This document shows, piece after piece, positions 43,166-51,641 of a stretch of 57,589 nucleotides of DNA (position 1 is the first letter of the stretch; each line of letters begins with the position of its first letter). The DNA comes from Blastococcus sp. TF02-09. Lineage in GTDB: Bacteria; Actinomycetota; Actinomycetes; Mycobacteriales; Geodermatophilaceae. The stretch lies in NCBI RefSeq assembly GCF_003319105.1, contig NZ_QOHH01000016.1, positions 1-57,589 on the forward strand, given 5' to 3'. The position numbers and the translations under genes are program-made. Under the pieces are notes generated by a model, which did not search any database, was not told the origin of the DNA, and saw only the letters and a program-made list of their open reading frames with translations.

Positions 43166-44050
43166 TCACCCGCGGGCGATCTCCTCGACGATCCGCCGCG
43201 CCTCGGCGCGGCCTTCCGGAGCCGGGACGAGCGGGTAGACGTGCACCGCGCCGGGGCAGACGGTCAGCCGCAGCTCGGCGCCCGCGGCCTGAGCCCGCTC
43301 CTGGAGCAGCAGGGCGTCGGGGAGGCACAGCTCGTGCGTGCCCACGGTGACGTCCATCGGCGCCAGTCCCGCCAGCTCGCCGTTGATCGGGCTCAGCTTC
43401 GGCTGGGTGGGGTCGTCACCGCCGGCCCACACCTTCCCCGCCTCCACGGTGCCGTCGATGTTCAGCCAGGGGTCGCGGGGCTCGAGCGCGGGCAGGTCGG
43501 GGTGGCTCAGCGTCAGGTCCAGCCAGGGCGAGAGCAGCACCAGCCGGCGCGGCTGGGGCAGCCCCTCGGCGGCCAGCGTCTGGGCGAACCCGAGCGCCAG
43601 TCCCCCACCGGCGGAGTCGCCGGCGATGGTGACCGCCGACGCGTCCGCCTCGGCGAGCAGCTCGCGGTAGACCTCGGTGACGAAGGGATAGGCCTCGCGG
43701 TAGGTGTGCTGCGGGGCCAGGCCGTAGAGCGGCACCTCCACCCGCACGCCGGCGTCGGCCAGCGACGAGATCAGCGCCCAGTGCTGCTTCGCGATCTCCC
43801 CGGTGTAGGAGCCGCCGTGCAGGTAGACGGCGGCCCGCCCGGTGCCGCCGTTCCGCGGGGCGACCGTCGTGCACGGGAAGCCCTGCACCTGGCGGGTCCG
43901 CACCCCGTGCCGGGCACGCAGCTGGGCCGGCGGCTCGGAGGACCCCTTCGGGGCCGCGATGCGCCGGCGGGCGCGTTCCACCGTCGCCGTCCGCGGCTTG
44001 CGGGTCAGGCGCAGGACGCCCGAGATCACTCGCATCTGCAGGCTGGCCAT
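43166..44050 (-). CDS. Alpha/beta hydrolase, hormone-sensitive-lipase family
   Basis: The 294-residue esterase has the oxyanion motif VYLHGGSYTG near residue 75, the nucleophile elbow IAGDSAGGGLALG near 142, the acid in VGTHELCLPDA and the His in CPGAVHVYPLV. This matches HSL-type (family IV) esterases. It is convergent with the amidase gene, and no substrate is apparent. The ATG at 44050 is used; the extra 14 upstream codons lack a start signal. Confidence 0.9.
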   Translation of the reverse strand: MASLQMRVISGVLRLTRKPRTATVERARRRIAAPKGSSEPPAQLRARHGVRTRQVQGFPCTTVAPRNGGTGRAAVYLHGGSYTGEIAKQHWALISSLADAGVRVEVPLYGLAPQHTYREAYPFVTEVYRELLAEADASAVTIAGDSAGGGLALGFAQTLAAEGLPQPRRLVLLSPWLDLTLSHPDLPALEPRDPWLNIDGTVEAGKVWAGGDDPTQPKLSPINGELAGLAPMDVTVGTHELCLPDALLLQERAQAAGAELRLTVCPGAVHVYPLVPAPEGRAEARRIVEEIARG

Positions 44051-44127
44051 GAGCGGCGTCCTCTCCGGTGCTCGACGTGCGGGCGCGCGCACCCTATGCG
44101 CTGCCGCCGGCCCGGTGCGTCACCGCC

Positions 44128-44133
44128 TACGGT
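44128..44133 (+). promoter_or_regulatory. -10-like element of the leaderless GNAT gene
   Basis: TACGGT ends six bases before the GTG at 44140, making that start more likely than the ATG at 44068. Confidence 0.4.
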
Positions 44134-44139
44134 GCGGGA

Positions 44140-44622
44140 GTGCGCAGCGGACCCCGCCTCGAGGCGATCACGCCCGCCACCGTCGACGCCGCTATCGCCG
44201 TCCGGGTGCGGCCGGACCAGGAGCGCTTCGTCACCCCGGTCGTCACCTCGCTGGCCGAGGCCTACGCGCACGGCCCCGTCGCGTGGCCGAGGCTGATCGT
44301 CGACGCCGGCCGGCCGGTCGGCTTCGTGATGGCGTTCCTCGACATCGACTGGCTCGGCGACGGCGCCCGTTCCGACGTCCGCTCCGGGCTCTGGCGGCTC
44401 AACGTCACCGCCGACGAGCAGGGCCGCGGGTACGGGCGCTTCGCGGTGGCGGAGGTGGCCGCGGAGATCCGGCGCCGTGGCGGCACCCGGATGTACACGA
44501 GCTACGAGCCCGACGAGTCCGGGCCCGGCCCGTTCTACGCCCGGCTCGGGTTCCGTCCGACCGGGGAGAGCAGCGGCGGGCAGACGGTGGCGGTTCTCGG
44601 GCTCGACTCCCCCGCCGGGTAG
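44140..44622 (+). CDS. GNAT-family N-acetyltransferase
   Basis: The 160-residue protein has GLWRLNVTADEQGRGYGRFAV-type acetyl-CoA binding (Q-x-x-G-x-G/A as QGRGYG near residue 98) and a C-terminal FYARLGFRPTGE. It resembles SpeG/PaiA-like small-molecule acetyltransferases. The acceptor is unknown. Confidence 0.88.
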   Translation: MRSGPRLEAITPATVDAAIAVRVRPDQERFVTPVVTSLAEAYAHGPVAWPRLIVDAGRPVGFVMAFLDIDWLGDGARSDVRSGLWRLNVTADEQGRGYGRFAVAEVAAEIRRRGGTRMYTSYEPDESGPGPFYARLGFRPTGESSGGQTVAVLGLDSPAG

Positions 44623-44626
44623 CCGG

Positions 44627-45292
44627 TCACATGTCGCGGTAGCGGACCGCCGCCTCCAGGCCGCTGCGCAGCCAGTCCTCCTTGACCGGGCGGCCCGGCT
44701 GGGAGAAGACGGCGTAGGCCTTGGTGTCGCGCTGGTAGCGCCACCCCTCGGCCAGCAGGCCGACGTCGTAGGCGTCGAAGCCGATCGCGTCGAGGAACTC
44801 GGTGACCGTCGCCTTGGCGCCGGCGTCGTCCCCGGCGATGGCGAGCACGGACCGGTCAGGGTCACCGGCCGGCTTGGCCAACCGGCGCATCTCGGCCGCG
44901 GGCACGTTGTTGAAGGCTTTCACGACGCGTGATTCGGGCAGGTGCGCCTGCAGCAGCTCGCTGACCGTCGTCGACTCGTCGTCGAGCTCCGGGATCTGGC
45001 CGTCGCGCTGCGGGTAGTAGTTGTTCGTGTCGATGACGACCTTGCCGCGCAGCGGCTCCACGGGGACGTCGCGGTAGGCCTTGAGCGGCACCGAGACGAC
45101 GACGAGGTCGCCGGCCTCCCCCGCCTCGGCCGGCGTCGCCGCCCGCGCCTTCGGACCGAGCTCGGCCACCAGGTCGGCGAGGGTCTCCGGGCCCCGGCTG
45201 TTGCTGAGCACCACGTCGTAGCCGGCGGCGACCGCCAGCCGGGCGATCCCCCCGCCGATGTTGCCGCTGCCGATCAGTCCGAGAGTCGTCAT
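44627..45292 (-). CDS. NADPH-dependent F420 reductase-like protein
   Basis: The 221-residue protein starts MTTLGLIGSGNIGGGIARLA (dinucleotide fold), then VVLSNSRGPETL (Ser/Arg for NADPH phosphate), VPLKAYRDVP, VIDTNNYYPQRDG and VVKAFNNVPA. This is the pattern of coenzyme F420H2:NADP+ oxidoreductases (Fno-like). It would exchange hydride between F420 and NADP. Convergent with the GNAT gene. A perfect palindrome lies 20 bp before the ATG. Confidence 0.87.
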   Translation of the reverse strand: MTTLGLIGSGNIGGGIARLAVAAGYDVVLSNSRGPETLADLVAELGPKARAATPAEAGEAGDLVVVSVPLKAYRDVPVEPLRGKVVIDTNNYYPQRDGQIPELDDESTTVSELLQAHLPESRVVKAFNNVPAAEMRRLAKPAGDPDRSVLAIAGDDAGAKATVTEFLDAIGFDAYDVGLLAEGWRYQRDTKAYAVFSQPGRPVKEDWLRSGLEAAVRYRDM

Positions 45293-45311
45293 GCTTTCGC
45301 CAAGGAGGACG

Positions 45312-45323
45312 TGACGCGCGTCA
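45312..45323. promoter_or_regulatory. Perfect 12-bp palindrome upstream of the F420-type reductase
   Basis: TGACGCGCGTCA equals its reverse complement and lies 20 bp before the start codon. It differs from the element at 34448-34459 at one position, so both could be sites for the same regulator. Confidence 0.35.
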
Positions 45324-45368
45324 TTCCTGTGCTGGACGAGCCCTCGGGAGAGAGCGAGCACGCGGGAC

Positions 45369-46721
45369 TCACAGGTCGAACCGCTCCTCGTGCAGCTGAG
45401 CGGGTGGCAGGCCGGCGTCCAGGAGCGTTCCGCGGACGGCGGTCATCAGCCCCGGGGGCCCGCACATGTAGACGTCGCGCTCGACGAGGTCGGGGATGTT
45501 GTGCAGGAGTGCTGCCCGCGAGAGTGCGGCGCGGTCCGGCCCGAGCACGTAGGCGACCCGTGCGCCGCGGGCGCGGGCGATCGCGTCGAGCTCCGCGCGG
45601 AAGACGAGCTCGTCCTCGTTCCGGGCCCGGTAGACGAGGAGCAGATCCCCGTCCGGCGCGATGGGGATGCTCTCGAAGAGCGCCCGCATCGGGGTGATGC
45701 CCACTCCCCCGGCGATGAGCACGACGTCCCGGCGGGTCCGGCGGGCGGGCGTGACGGCGCCGTACGGACCCTCGGCGACCACCCAGGTGCCCACCGGCAG
45801 GGCCTGCAGGTCCCGGGACCCGTCGCCGAGCTCCTTGACGGTGAGCCGCAGGGCGGTGTCCGTGGGCGCGGCGGACAGGGAGAAGGGGTGTGCGGTCGAC
45901 CAGTGGTCGGGCGTCAGGAACCGCCAGCGGAAGAACTGGCCGGGCTCGGCGGCGAGGTCGCGCAGGTGCTCCCCGGTTACCGTGATCGAGACGACCCCGG
46001 GGGCCTCCCTCTGCACGCCGGCGACCCGGAGCCGGTGCCGGACGGCCTGCTGGAGTGGGGCGATGACCCGGTAGCGCAGGACGAGCGCGACGACGTACGT
46101 GTACGCCAGCGCCCAGCCGATCTGCAGCGCCGGTCGTCCGGCCAGGTCGGGGCCGGCCAGCATGTGCGCGAAGGACAGCGCCACCGCCACGTACATCAGC
46201 AGGTGCACGCCGTGCCAGGTCTCGTGACGCAGCCGACGTCGGGCGGCGCGAGCGGACATCACGCCCGCGGTCACCATCAGGACGGTGCCCACCGTCGCCG
46301 CCGGGAGCCACGGCATGCCGAGCACCTGCCAGGCCGCGCCCACGAACCCCGCGCCGGTGAGCTGCGCCCAGCCGGTGAGGGCCGCGGCGGCGTGCACGAG
46401 GACCAGAGCCACCACGGCCCGTCCGAGCCGGCCGTGCCACCTGGCCAGCACGTCGGCACCCACGCCTCGTTCGAGGGCCGGCGTGCGCGCCATCAGCAGC
46501 ATCAGCACCAGGACGCCGTAGCCCGCCAGCATGCCGCTCACGTGGGCGACCAGTGCGGTGAGGTGCCCTCCTGGCTCGAGTCCCGCCACGACGACCGGCC
46601 AGGTCGCGACCGTCAGCGCACCGAGCGCGCCGATCGACAGGGCCGTCGCCGGGTGCACACCCGGCCACGCGGACGGACGGTGCGTCCGCGGCGGGGAGGT
46701 CCACGCGTCCGTGGTGGTCAC
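45369..46721 (-). CDS. Ferric-reductase-like flavocytochrome oxidoreductase
   Basis: The 450-residue protein has about six membrane helices (about 20-225) with histidines suited to heme b, e.g. WHGRLGRAVVALVLVHAAAAL and WHGVHLLMYVAVALSFAHML. An FNR-type module follows: PGQFFRWRF, HPFSLSAAP (flavin), IAGGVGITPMRALFE (NAD(P) binding) and YMCGPPGLM. It moves electrons from NAD(P)H across the membrane. The GTG at 46721 overlaps the stop of a small membrane-protein gene (GTGA). Confidence 0.88.
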   Translation of the reverse strand: MTTTDAWTSPPRTHRPSAWPGVHPATALSIGALGALTVATWPVVVAGLEPGGHLTALVAHVSGMLAGYGVLVLMLLMARTPALERGVGADVLARWHGRLGRAVVALVLVHAAAALTGWAQLTGAGFVGAAWQVLGMPWLPAATVGTVLMVTAGVMSARAARRRLRHETWHGVHLLMYVAVALSFAHMLAGPDLAGRPALQIGWALAYTYVVALVLRYRVIAPLQQAVRHRLRVAGVQREAPGVVSITVTGEHLRDLAAEPGQFFRWRFLTPDHWSTAHPFSLSAAPTDTALRLTVKELGDGSRDLQALPVGTWVVAEGPYGAVTPARRTRRDVVLIAGGVGITPMRALFESIPIAPDGDLLLVYRARNEDELVFRAELDAIARARGARVAYVLGPDRAALSRAALLHNIPDLVERDVYMCGPPGLMTAVRGTLLDAGLPPAQLHEERFDL

Positions 46722-46900
46722 GGCAGGTCTCCCGTCCCTGCCACCGGGGCCGGTCCGGCGCCGGGACTGCCCGGCGGCGCGACCGGTGAGACGTCGGGCG
46801 CGGTGATGCCGAACCACAGGCCGCAGGCGGTGGCCAGCGCGAACAGCACCGTCCCGACCCGGGACGGCGTCGGGGTGTCGCCGCGGTGTCGGGTGCTCAT
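46718..46900 (-). CDS. Small single-helix membrane protein upstream of the flavocytochrome
   Basis: The 60-residue protein has one hydrophobic helix (about 15-35: VGTVLFALATACGLWFGI) and a Pro/Ala/Gly-rich tail. Its stop overlaps the flavocytochrome start as GTGA, so it is translated with it and may be an accessory subunit. No homologue is recognised. Confidence 0.6.
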   Translation of the reverse strand: MSTRHRGDTPTPSRVGTVLFALATACGLWFGITAPDVSPVAPPGSPGAGPAPVAGTGDLP

Positions 46901-46928
46901 CGGGGCATGTCCACTTCTCCGCGCGCGA

Positions 46929-47249
46929 CTAGTCGGGCCGACCGGGCCGAGCGCCGTGACCGTGCCCGTCGGCTCCGCCGTCCCCGGCGCGCACGATGCC
47001 GACCGCGGCTCCTGGATCGACACCCGCGGCGGCCACGGCGGCTCCGGCCACGCCACCCCCGAGGAGGAGCCCGAGTCCTACGCCGACGGCCACCAGGCTC
47101 CGGGGCGCTCCGCGACGCCGCCGACCACCGGGACCGCCCTGCGTGCGTGTCGCGGCAGGCGGCACGCCCGGCGGCTCGGCGGACGGGTGTGCGGCCGCTG
47201 CGGCGGGTGGGATCTCCCAGCGCGGATGGCTGCGGTCGTCCTCGGGCAT
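46929..47249 (-). CDS. Small membrane-anchored protein
   Basis: The 106-residue protein has a cytoplasmic Pro/Ala-rich N-terminal half beginning MPEDDRSHPRWEIPPA, a basic stretch (GRRRRGAPR), one membrane helix (about 53-83) and a short Gly/His-rich tail. The GAGAGGAA site supports the ATG at 47249. It lies in the same-direction run with VanZ-like and flavocytochrome genes. Unknown function. Confidence 0.55.
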   Translation of the reverse strand: MPEDDRSHPRWEIPPAAAAAHPSAEPPGVPPAATRTQGGPGGRRRRGAPRSLVAVGVGLGLLLGGGVAGAAVAAAGVDPGAAVGIVRAGDGGADGHGHGARPGRPD

Positions 47250-47286
47250 CGGGGTTCCTCTCTCGGGGGTGGGCGGCTGGGCGTCG

Positions 47287-47724
47287 TCAGACCCGGGCGA
47301 GGCCGCGGATCGGCGCATCGAGCGACCTCGTCAGCAGTCCTGCGGCGACGGCCCCGGCGGCGTTGAGCGCCGCGTCCAGCGGGGAGACCACCCGACCCAG
47401 GGGCAGGGCCCACTGCAGCAGCTCGATGGCTGTGCCGGCGGCGAGCGCCCCCGCGAGCAGAGCGGTGGGCCGCCGCAGCGACGGCCAGAGCAGGACCGCG
47501 AGCGCGGCAGGCACCACGAGCAGGCCGAGGTTGCCGAGGAGCTGCAGCAGGGTGGCGGACGAGTCCAGGCCGGTCAGGTACCAGCGCGTCTCCGTCGCCG
47601 GTGAGCCCCAGGCCCATCCCGACCCCTCGGGCGTCAGCGTGGCCGCTGCCACGCCGACGAGGGAGGCGATCAGGAGCGCGTACCCACCGGGACGCGCCGG
47701 CGTCGTGCGTCCGCGGTCGGGCAT
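47287..47724 (-). CDS. VanZ-like membrane protein
   Basis: The 145-residue protein has four membrane helices with VanZ-family features: LLQLLGNLGLLVVPAALAVLL near residue 60, the acidic IELLQWALPLGRVVSPLDAALNAAGA near 100. VanZ proteins give low teicoplanin resistance in enterococci, but most members have no known role. No van cluster is nearby. Confidence 0.78.
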   Translation of the reverse strand: MPDRGRTTPARPGGYALLIASLVGVAAATLTPEGSGWAWGSPATETRWYLTGLDSSATLLQLLGNLGLLVVPAALAVLLWPSLRRPTALLAGALAAGTAIELLQWALPLGRVVSPLDAALNAAGAVAAGLLTRSLDAPIRGLARV

Positions 47725-47903
47725 CGATGCTCCTCAGGTCGGGATGGCCGGCTGGACCGCGGGGATCCCGCTGTCCTGGCATCCAGCCTCCATCGCGTCC
47801 CGGGGCTCCCGCGTCGTCCGCGCGCAGGCTCCGCCGCCTACTCCGGCCGCCGTACTCGCGGCCGATCCGGTGGTCCGGGCGCCGCCGCAGCCACCGGAGA
47901 ACG

Positions 47904-48587
47904 TCAGCGCGGGTCGGTCTCGCCCGCCCGCACCAGACCGGTCTGGTAGGCGATCACCACGAGCTGGGCCCGGTCGCGGACGCCGAGCTTGGACATGGCC
48001 CGGTTGACGTGCGTCTTCACGGTGAGCGGCGACAGGAACAGCCGGCCGGCGATGTCGCTGTTGCTCAGCCCGAGCGCCACCAGCGCGACGATCTCCCGCT
48101 CCCGGTCGGTGAGCACGTCGAGCGCGCCGGGCACGACATCGGGCGCGCCGTCCTGCGGCTGGGCCAGGAAACGCGCGATCAGGCTGCGGGTCGCGCGCGG
48201 CGACAGCAGCGCCTCGCCGCGGGCGACGACCCGGATCGCCTCGAGCAGCTCCTCGGGCTCCACGCTCTTGCCCAGGAACCCGCTGGCCCCCGAGCGCAGG
48301 GCCTCGAGCACGTAGTCGTCGGCCTCGAACGTGGTCAGCACGATGACCTTGACGTCGGACAGCTCCGGCGCCCCGGTGATCGCCCGCGCCGCGGCCAGGC
48401 CGTCGGTGCCCGGCATGCGGATGTCCATGAGGACGACGTCCGGCCGCAGCTCGCGGGTCCGCCGGACCGCCTCGTCGCCGTTCCCGGCCTCACCAACCAC
48501 CTCGAGGTCGTCGGCGCTGCCGATGAGCGCGGCGAACCCGGACCGGATGAGCACCTGGTCGTCGGCGAGCAGCACGCGCAGCGTCAT
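47904..48587 (-). CDS. LuxR-type response regulator (NarL/FixJ family)
   Basis: The 227-residue protein has an N-terminal receiver domain with the acidic pair in LLADDQVLIRSG, phospho-Asp in DVVLMDIRMPGTDGL (about residue 54) and Lys in LGKSVEPEELLEA. The C-terminal LuxR HTH spans LTDREREIVALVALGLSNSDIA through VKTHVNRAMSKLGV (about 150-205). It overlaps its kinase gene by four bases (ATGA). Confidence 0.94.
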   Translation of the reverse strand: MTLRVLLADDQVLIRSGFAALIGSADDLEVVGEAGNGDEAVRRTRELRPDVVLMDIRMPGTDGLAAARAITGAPELSDVKVIVLTTFEADDYVLEALRSGASGFLGKSVEPEELLEAIRVVARGEALLSPRATRSLIARFLAQPQDGAPDVVPGALDVLTDREREIVALVALGLSNSDIAGRLFLSPLTVKTHVNRAMSKLGVRDRAQLVVIAYQTGLVRAGETDPR

Positions 48588-49786
48588 GGGGTGTTCCTCG
48601 GGATCTCGGCACGGACGATGAAGGAGCCACCGGGTCCGGGACCGGCGTCCAGCCGGCCGCCTACGGAGGCGATCCGCTCGCGCATGCCGACCAGCCCGTG
48701 GCCGGTGCCCGGAGTGGGTTCGCCGTCGGTGCGCAGCGGGTTGCGCACCTCCAGGACGACGGCGTCCGGCCGGTGGTCGACGAGCAGGTCGGCGGTGCCG
48801 TCGCCGTGCTTGAGCGCGTTGGTCAGGGACTCCTGCACGATCCGGTAGGCGGCGAGGTCGGCCAGCTGCGCGAGCGGCCGGGGGTCACCGGTCGTCCGCC
48901 GCGTGATGTCCAGGCCCGCGCGGCTCGTCGACTCCACCAGGGCGTCGAGCTGGTCGAGCCCCGGGGCGGGCGCCGTCGGCACCTGCTCGTCCTCCCCGGT
49001 GCGCAGCAGCCCGAGCACGGTGGACATCTCGGCGAGCACGGTCCGGCTGGCCTCGCGCACCAGCCCGAGGGCCTCCTTGGCCTGATCGGGACGGGTGTCG
49101 AGCAGATGGCGGGCGACGCCGGCCTGGACGTTGACCACGGAGATGTGGTGCGCCACGACGTCGTGCAGCTCGCGGGCGATCCGCAGCCGCTCGTCGGTGA
49201 CCCGCCGCTCCGCCTCCTCCTCCCTGGTGGCCTCGGCCTGCCGGGCCCGCGCCTCGGCCGCGGCGACCGCCGACCGCTGGGCGCGGACCGCGACACCGAC
49301 GGCCGCCGCGGCCCCGGTCGTCGCCACCAGGGTGAGGTTGCGGTCGCTCAGGAAGCCCTCGGCCGCGGCCACCGACACGGTGTAGACCGCCGCGGTGGTC
49401 AGCGTGGCCAGCACCGTGGTGCCGAGCGAGGTGTGCGCGCCGATCGTGTAGAGCGTCAGCAGCGACAGGACGACGGGAGACGCCGGGTCACCGGTGTGCG
49501 CGATGAGCGCGACGGCCACCGCCAGGCCCACGGCCCAGACCAGCAGCGGGCGGGTGCGCCGGAACACCAGCGCGCCGGCCCCGACGACCAGCAGCAGCAC
49601 GGTGGGGACGTCCAACGTGGCGATCGTCTGGTACGCCGGACCCCCGCGCCCGCGGTCGGGCCCGCGGTGGCCGCCGTCGAACAACGGGTCCCAGATCGCG
49701 GCGACGAACACGACGACGGCGAGCGCCGCGTCCACCAGCAGCGGGTGGCGGGTCAGCCAGCGCCACAGCGAGGCGAACCGGACCAC
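48584..49786 (-). CDS. Sensor histidine kinase (DesK/NarX-type, HisKA_3)
   Basis: The 400-residue protein has about five or six membrane helices (about 15-165) with short loops, a coiled linker, a HisKA_3 box ARELHDVVAHHISVVNVQAG (phospho-His near residue 210) and an ATPase domain with NALKHGDGTADLLV and GHGLVGMRERIASVGG. It partners the LuxR-type regulator it overlaps. With no extracellular sensor domain, it probably senses a membrane signal. Confidence 0.93.
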   Translation of the reverse strand: MVRFASLWRWLTRHPLLVDAALAVVVFVAAIWDPLFDGGHRGPDRGRGGPAYQTIATLDVPTVLLLVVGAGALVFRRTRPLLVWAVGLAVAVALIAHTGDPASPVVLSLLTLYTIGAHTSLGTTVLATLTTAAVYTVSVAAAEGFLSDRNLTLVATTGAAAAVGVAVRAQRSAVAAAEARARQAEATREEEAERRVTDERLRIARELHDVVAHHISVVNVQAGVARHLLDTRPDQAKEALGLVREASRTVLAEMSTVLGLLRTGEDEQVPTAPAPGLDQLDALVESTSRAGLDITRRTTGDPRPLAQLADLAAYRIVQESLTNALKHGDGTADLLVDHRPDAVVLEVRNPLRTDGEPTPGTGHGLVGMRERIASVGGRLDAGPGPGGSFIVRAEIPRNTP

Positions 49787-49859
49787 GGGCTCGAGCCTAG
49801 CCAGCCGGTCCGCCCCGCCCGGAGGGCTGGCACGAGCCGCGGGGGCGTGTGCCGGACGG

Positions 49860-50474
49860 TCAGTCGTCGCTGGAGTCGCGGTCGCCGTGGTGTCCGCCGC
49901 CGTGGCCGCCGGTCTCGGTGCCGGTGACGGTGAAGTCCTCGCCGACCTCGACGGTGAGCTCCTCGCCGTCGGCGGTCGTGATGTGGGCCTCGTAGACCCC
50001 GCCGTTGTCGGTCTCGCTGCGCTCGATGGTGGCGCCCGGGTAGGCCTCCAGCACGGCGTCCTCGACCTGGGTCTTGGTGTCCCCGGTCAGCGCTTGCTCA
50101 CCCTGGCCGCCCCCGTCGCGGTGTCCTCGACCGTGGCCGCCGGTCTCGGTGCCGGTGACGGTGAAGTCCTCGCCGACCTCGACGGTGAGCTCCTCGCCGT
50201 CGGCGGTGGTGATGTGGGCCTCGTAGACCCCGCCGTCGTCGGTCTCGCTGCGCTCGATGGTGGCGCCGGGGTAGGCCTCCAGCACGGCCTCCTCGACCTG
50301 CGTCTTCGTGTCCCCGGTCAGCGGCTGCTCGTCGGACGACGCGCTGGTCCCGGTCGTACCGTCCTCCTCGGCGCTCGCGGTGACCGTTCCGGCGAGGACA
50401 CCGCCGGCGATCAGGCCGGCGGCCACGAGGCCGGCTCCGCTGCCCCACCGCTTCCACGTCTTCGTGCTCGCCAT
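49860..50474 (-). CDS. Exported protein with two near-identical PepSY-like domains
   Basis: The 204-residue protein has an N-terminal membrane/signal helix (about 13-34) ending TASAEE. Two copies of a 77-residue unit follow (about 51-127 and 128-204), each with GDTKTQVE-AVLEAYPGATIERSETD and GEELTVEVGEDFTVTGTE, and each ending in Gly/His-rich tails (GHGRGHRDGGG; GHGGGHHGDRD). The fold resembles PepSY, which often inhibits proteases; the His tails might bind metal. It is followed by the two-component system, which may regulate it. Confidence 0.8.
   Translation of the reverse strand: MASTKTWKRWGSGAGLVAAGLIAGGVLAGTVTASAEEDGTTGTSASSDEQPLTGDTKTQVEEAVLEAYPGATIERSETDDGGVYEAHITTADGEELTVEVGEDFTVTGTETGGHGRGHRDGGGQGEQALTGDTKTQVEDAVLEAYPGATIERSETDNGGVYEAHITTADGEELTVEVGEDFTVTGTETGGHGGGHHGDRDSSDD
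49902..50323. repeat. 231-bp period tandem duplication inside the PepSY gene
   Basis: Segments 49902-50092 and 50133-50323 are nearly identical in DNA, including silent positions, with a 231-bp offset. This indicates a recent duplication or ongoing gene conversion within the gene. Confidence 0.85.
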
Positions 50475-50668
50475 CTCGGCACCTCTTCCGTCGTCATCGA
50501 TTCGCCGCGCCTGTCGGCTTCGGGCGACTCGGCGACCAGCCTGCCCGGGGCGCAGGGCTCACCGCGTCGTCCCGACGCAGGCTCCTCGACTACTGCGGAT
50601 GCAGCAGGCCCGCGCCCGGTCGACCGGACGGAGCGGCTCGTGCCCGCCTGGGGCCTCGAACACGGCGA

Positions 50669-50705
50669 AAGCCGGGGCCACCGCTGTCCGCGGTGACCCC
50701 GGCTT
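50669..50705. terminator. Long GC-rich hairpin at the left border of the accessory island
   Basis: AAGCCGGGGCCACCGC (50669-50684) pairs with 50689-50705 around a short loop, with one bulge. It ends just before the first HTH gene. GC content falls after this point, so it marks the boundary between core and island DNA. Confidence 0.65.
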
Positions 50706-50742
50706 CCCGAGGGTTACGGGCCTGGCATGTCGCCAGGACCAC

Positions 50743-51051
50743 GTGGTGGAGGTACTCCGACGAACCTCGAACAACTACGGCGTCACGCAGCGGGTGTCGC
50801 GGCTGACCCGGCACTTGGCCGAAATCCCATCTGTCGAAGTGTCAGTGACGGTGCGACCCACGCATCGGCCAAGCAAGCTGAGCCAGCGGCTGTCCGCGGA
50901 GACGGTGGCGGAGATTCTGGCTGCCTACCAGGCCGGCGCGACGACGCGGGAGGTCGGTGAGTGCTTCGGCCTAGCTCACAGTTCAATCAATAAGCTGCTT
51001 AAGCAGCAGGGTGTTGCACTGCGAAGACGAGCGCCAAAGCCGCTGAGTTGA
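50743..51051 (+). CDS. Small helix-turn-helix protein, copy A
   Basis: The 102-residue protein starts with VEVLRRTSNNYG and carries a resolvase-like HTH near residues 55-95: AETVAEILAAYQAGATTREV then FGLAHSSINKLLKQQG. The C-terminus is basic (RRRAPK). The GTG at 50743 corresponds to the TTG/ATG starts of copies B and C. Its first 50 bp match copy B (53949) at all but two positions, far more than the rest of the gene. No catalytic domain is present. It could be a DNA-binding regulator or a remnant of a recombinase. Confidence 0.78.
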   Translation: MVEVLRRTSNNYGVTQRVSRLTRHLAEIPSVEVSVTVRPTHRPSKLSQRLSAETVAEILAAYQAGATTREVGECFGLAHSSINKLLKQQGVALRRRAPKPLS

Positions 51052-51103
51052 GTCAGATTACAGCATCTTCTCACAGAGATTCATTTAGTGACGCGACCCA
51101 GCT

Positions 51104-51559
51104 CTACGTCAACTGCTCGACGTGCACCCCAACGATCCAACCATCGAACGTATGGCTGGGGTCGTATGTCTCTTCTGTGAGGCCAGCAGTCTCTACTTTA
51201 CGAAGCTGGCCGCTCCCAGGAATCGGAACCCATACTTTTTGACTCCCGAGCCTTGGCGATTGTTTCTCTAATTGTCGATCGCAGGTTACGGCTTGGATTG
51301 ACTGAACCATGCCATTGAGCTCAGCATCGGCGCTATTATCATGGTGTTCTTCGGCAAAGCAAACTTTATCGCCCCACTCCTTCCCTAACAAGGTAGCGAC
51401 CCAGTCGGCGCTTGGCTCCGTCCGCCGTACTTGCCATTTCACATGCGAGCCGACACGGAAATCGTCGCCGCAGCATTGCTGCTGCCACGAGTCCACCCAC
51501 ACGAACGTCTGAGTGGACTTGCCTATAGTTTTATCGGATTTTGAGGATTGTGCTGCCAT
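51104..51559 (-). CDS. DUF6578-like protein
   Basis: The 151-residue cytoplasmic protein contains FVWVDSWQQQCCGDDFRVGSHVKW (about 19-42), the Trp-Gln-x2-CC-Gly core of DUF6578. The gene is GC-poor (about 47%) compared with the 70% chromosome, so it was acquired. It is the last of three minus-strand genes between HTH copies A and B. Function unknown. Confidence 0.65.
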   Translation of the reverse strand: MAAQSSKSDKTIGKSTQTFVWVDSWQQQCCGDDFRVGSHVKWQVRRTEPSADWVATLLGKEWGDKVCFAEEHHDNSADAELNGMVQSIQAVTCDRQLEKQSPRLGSQKVWVPIPGSGQLRKVETAGLTEETYDPSHTFDGWIVGVHVEQLT

Positions 51560-51641
51560 GATGTAAATTGTTTATAGAATGTAGGTTCCACTGTAGCATT
51601 TATTGAATCAGCCGCCCAGGCGATCGCTATGTTACTGCTAA

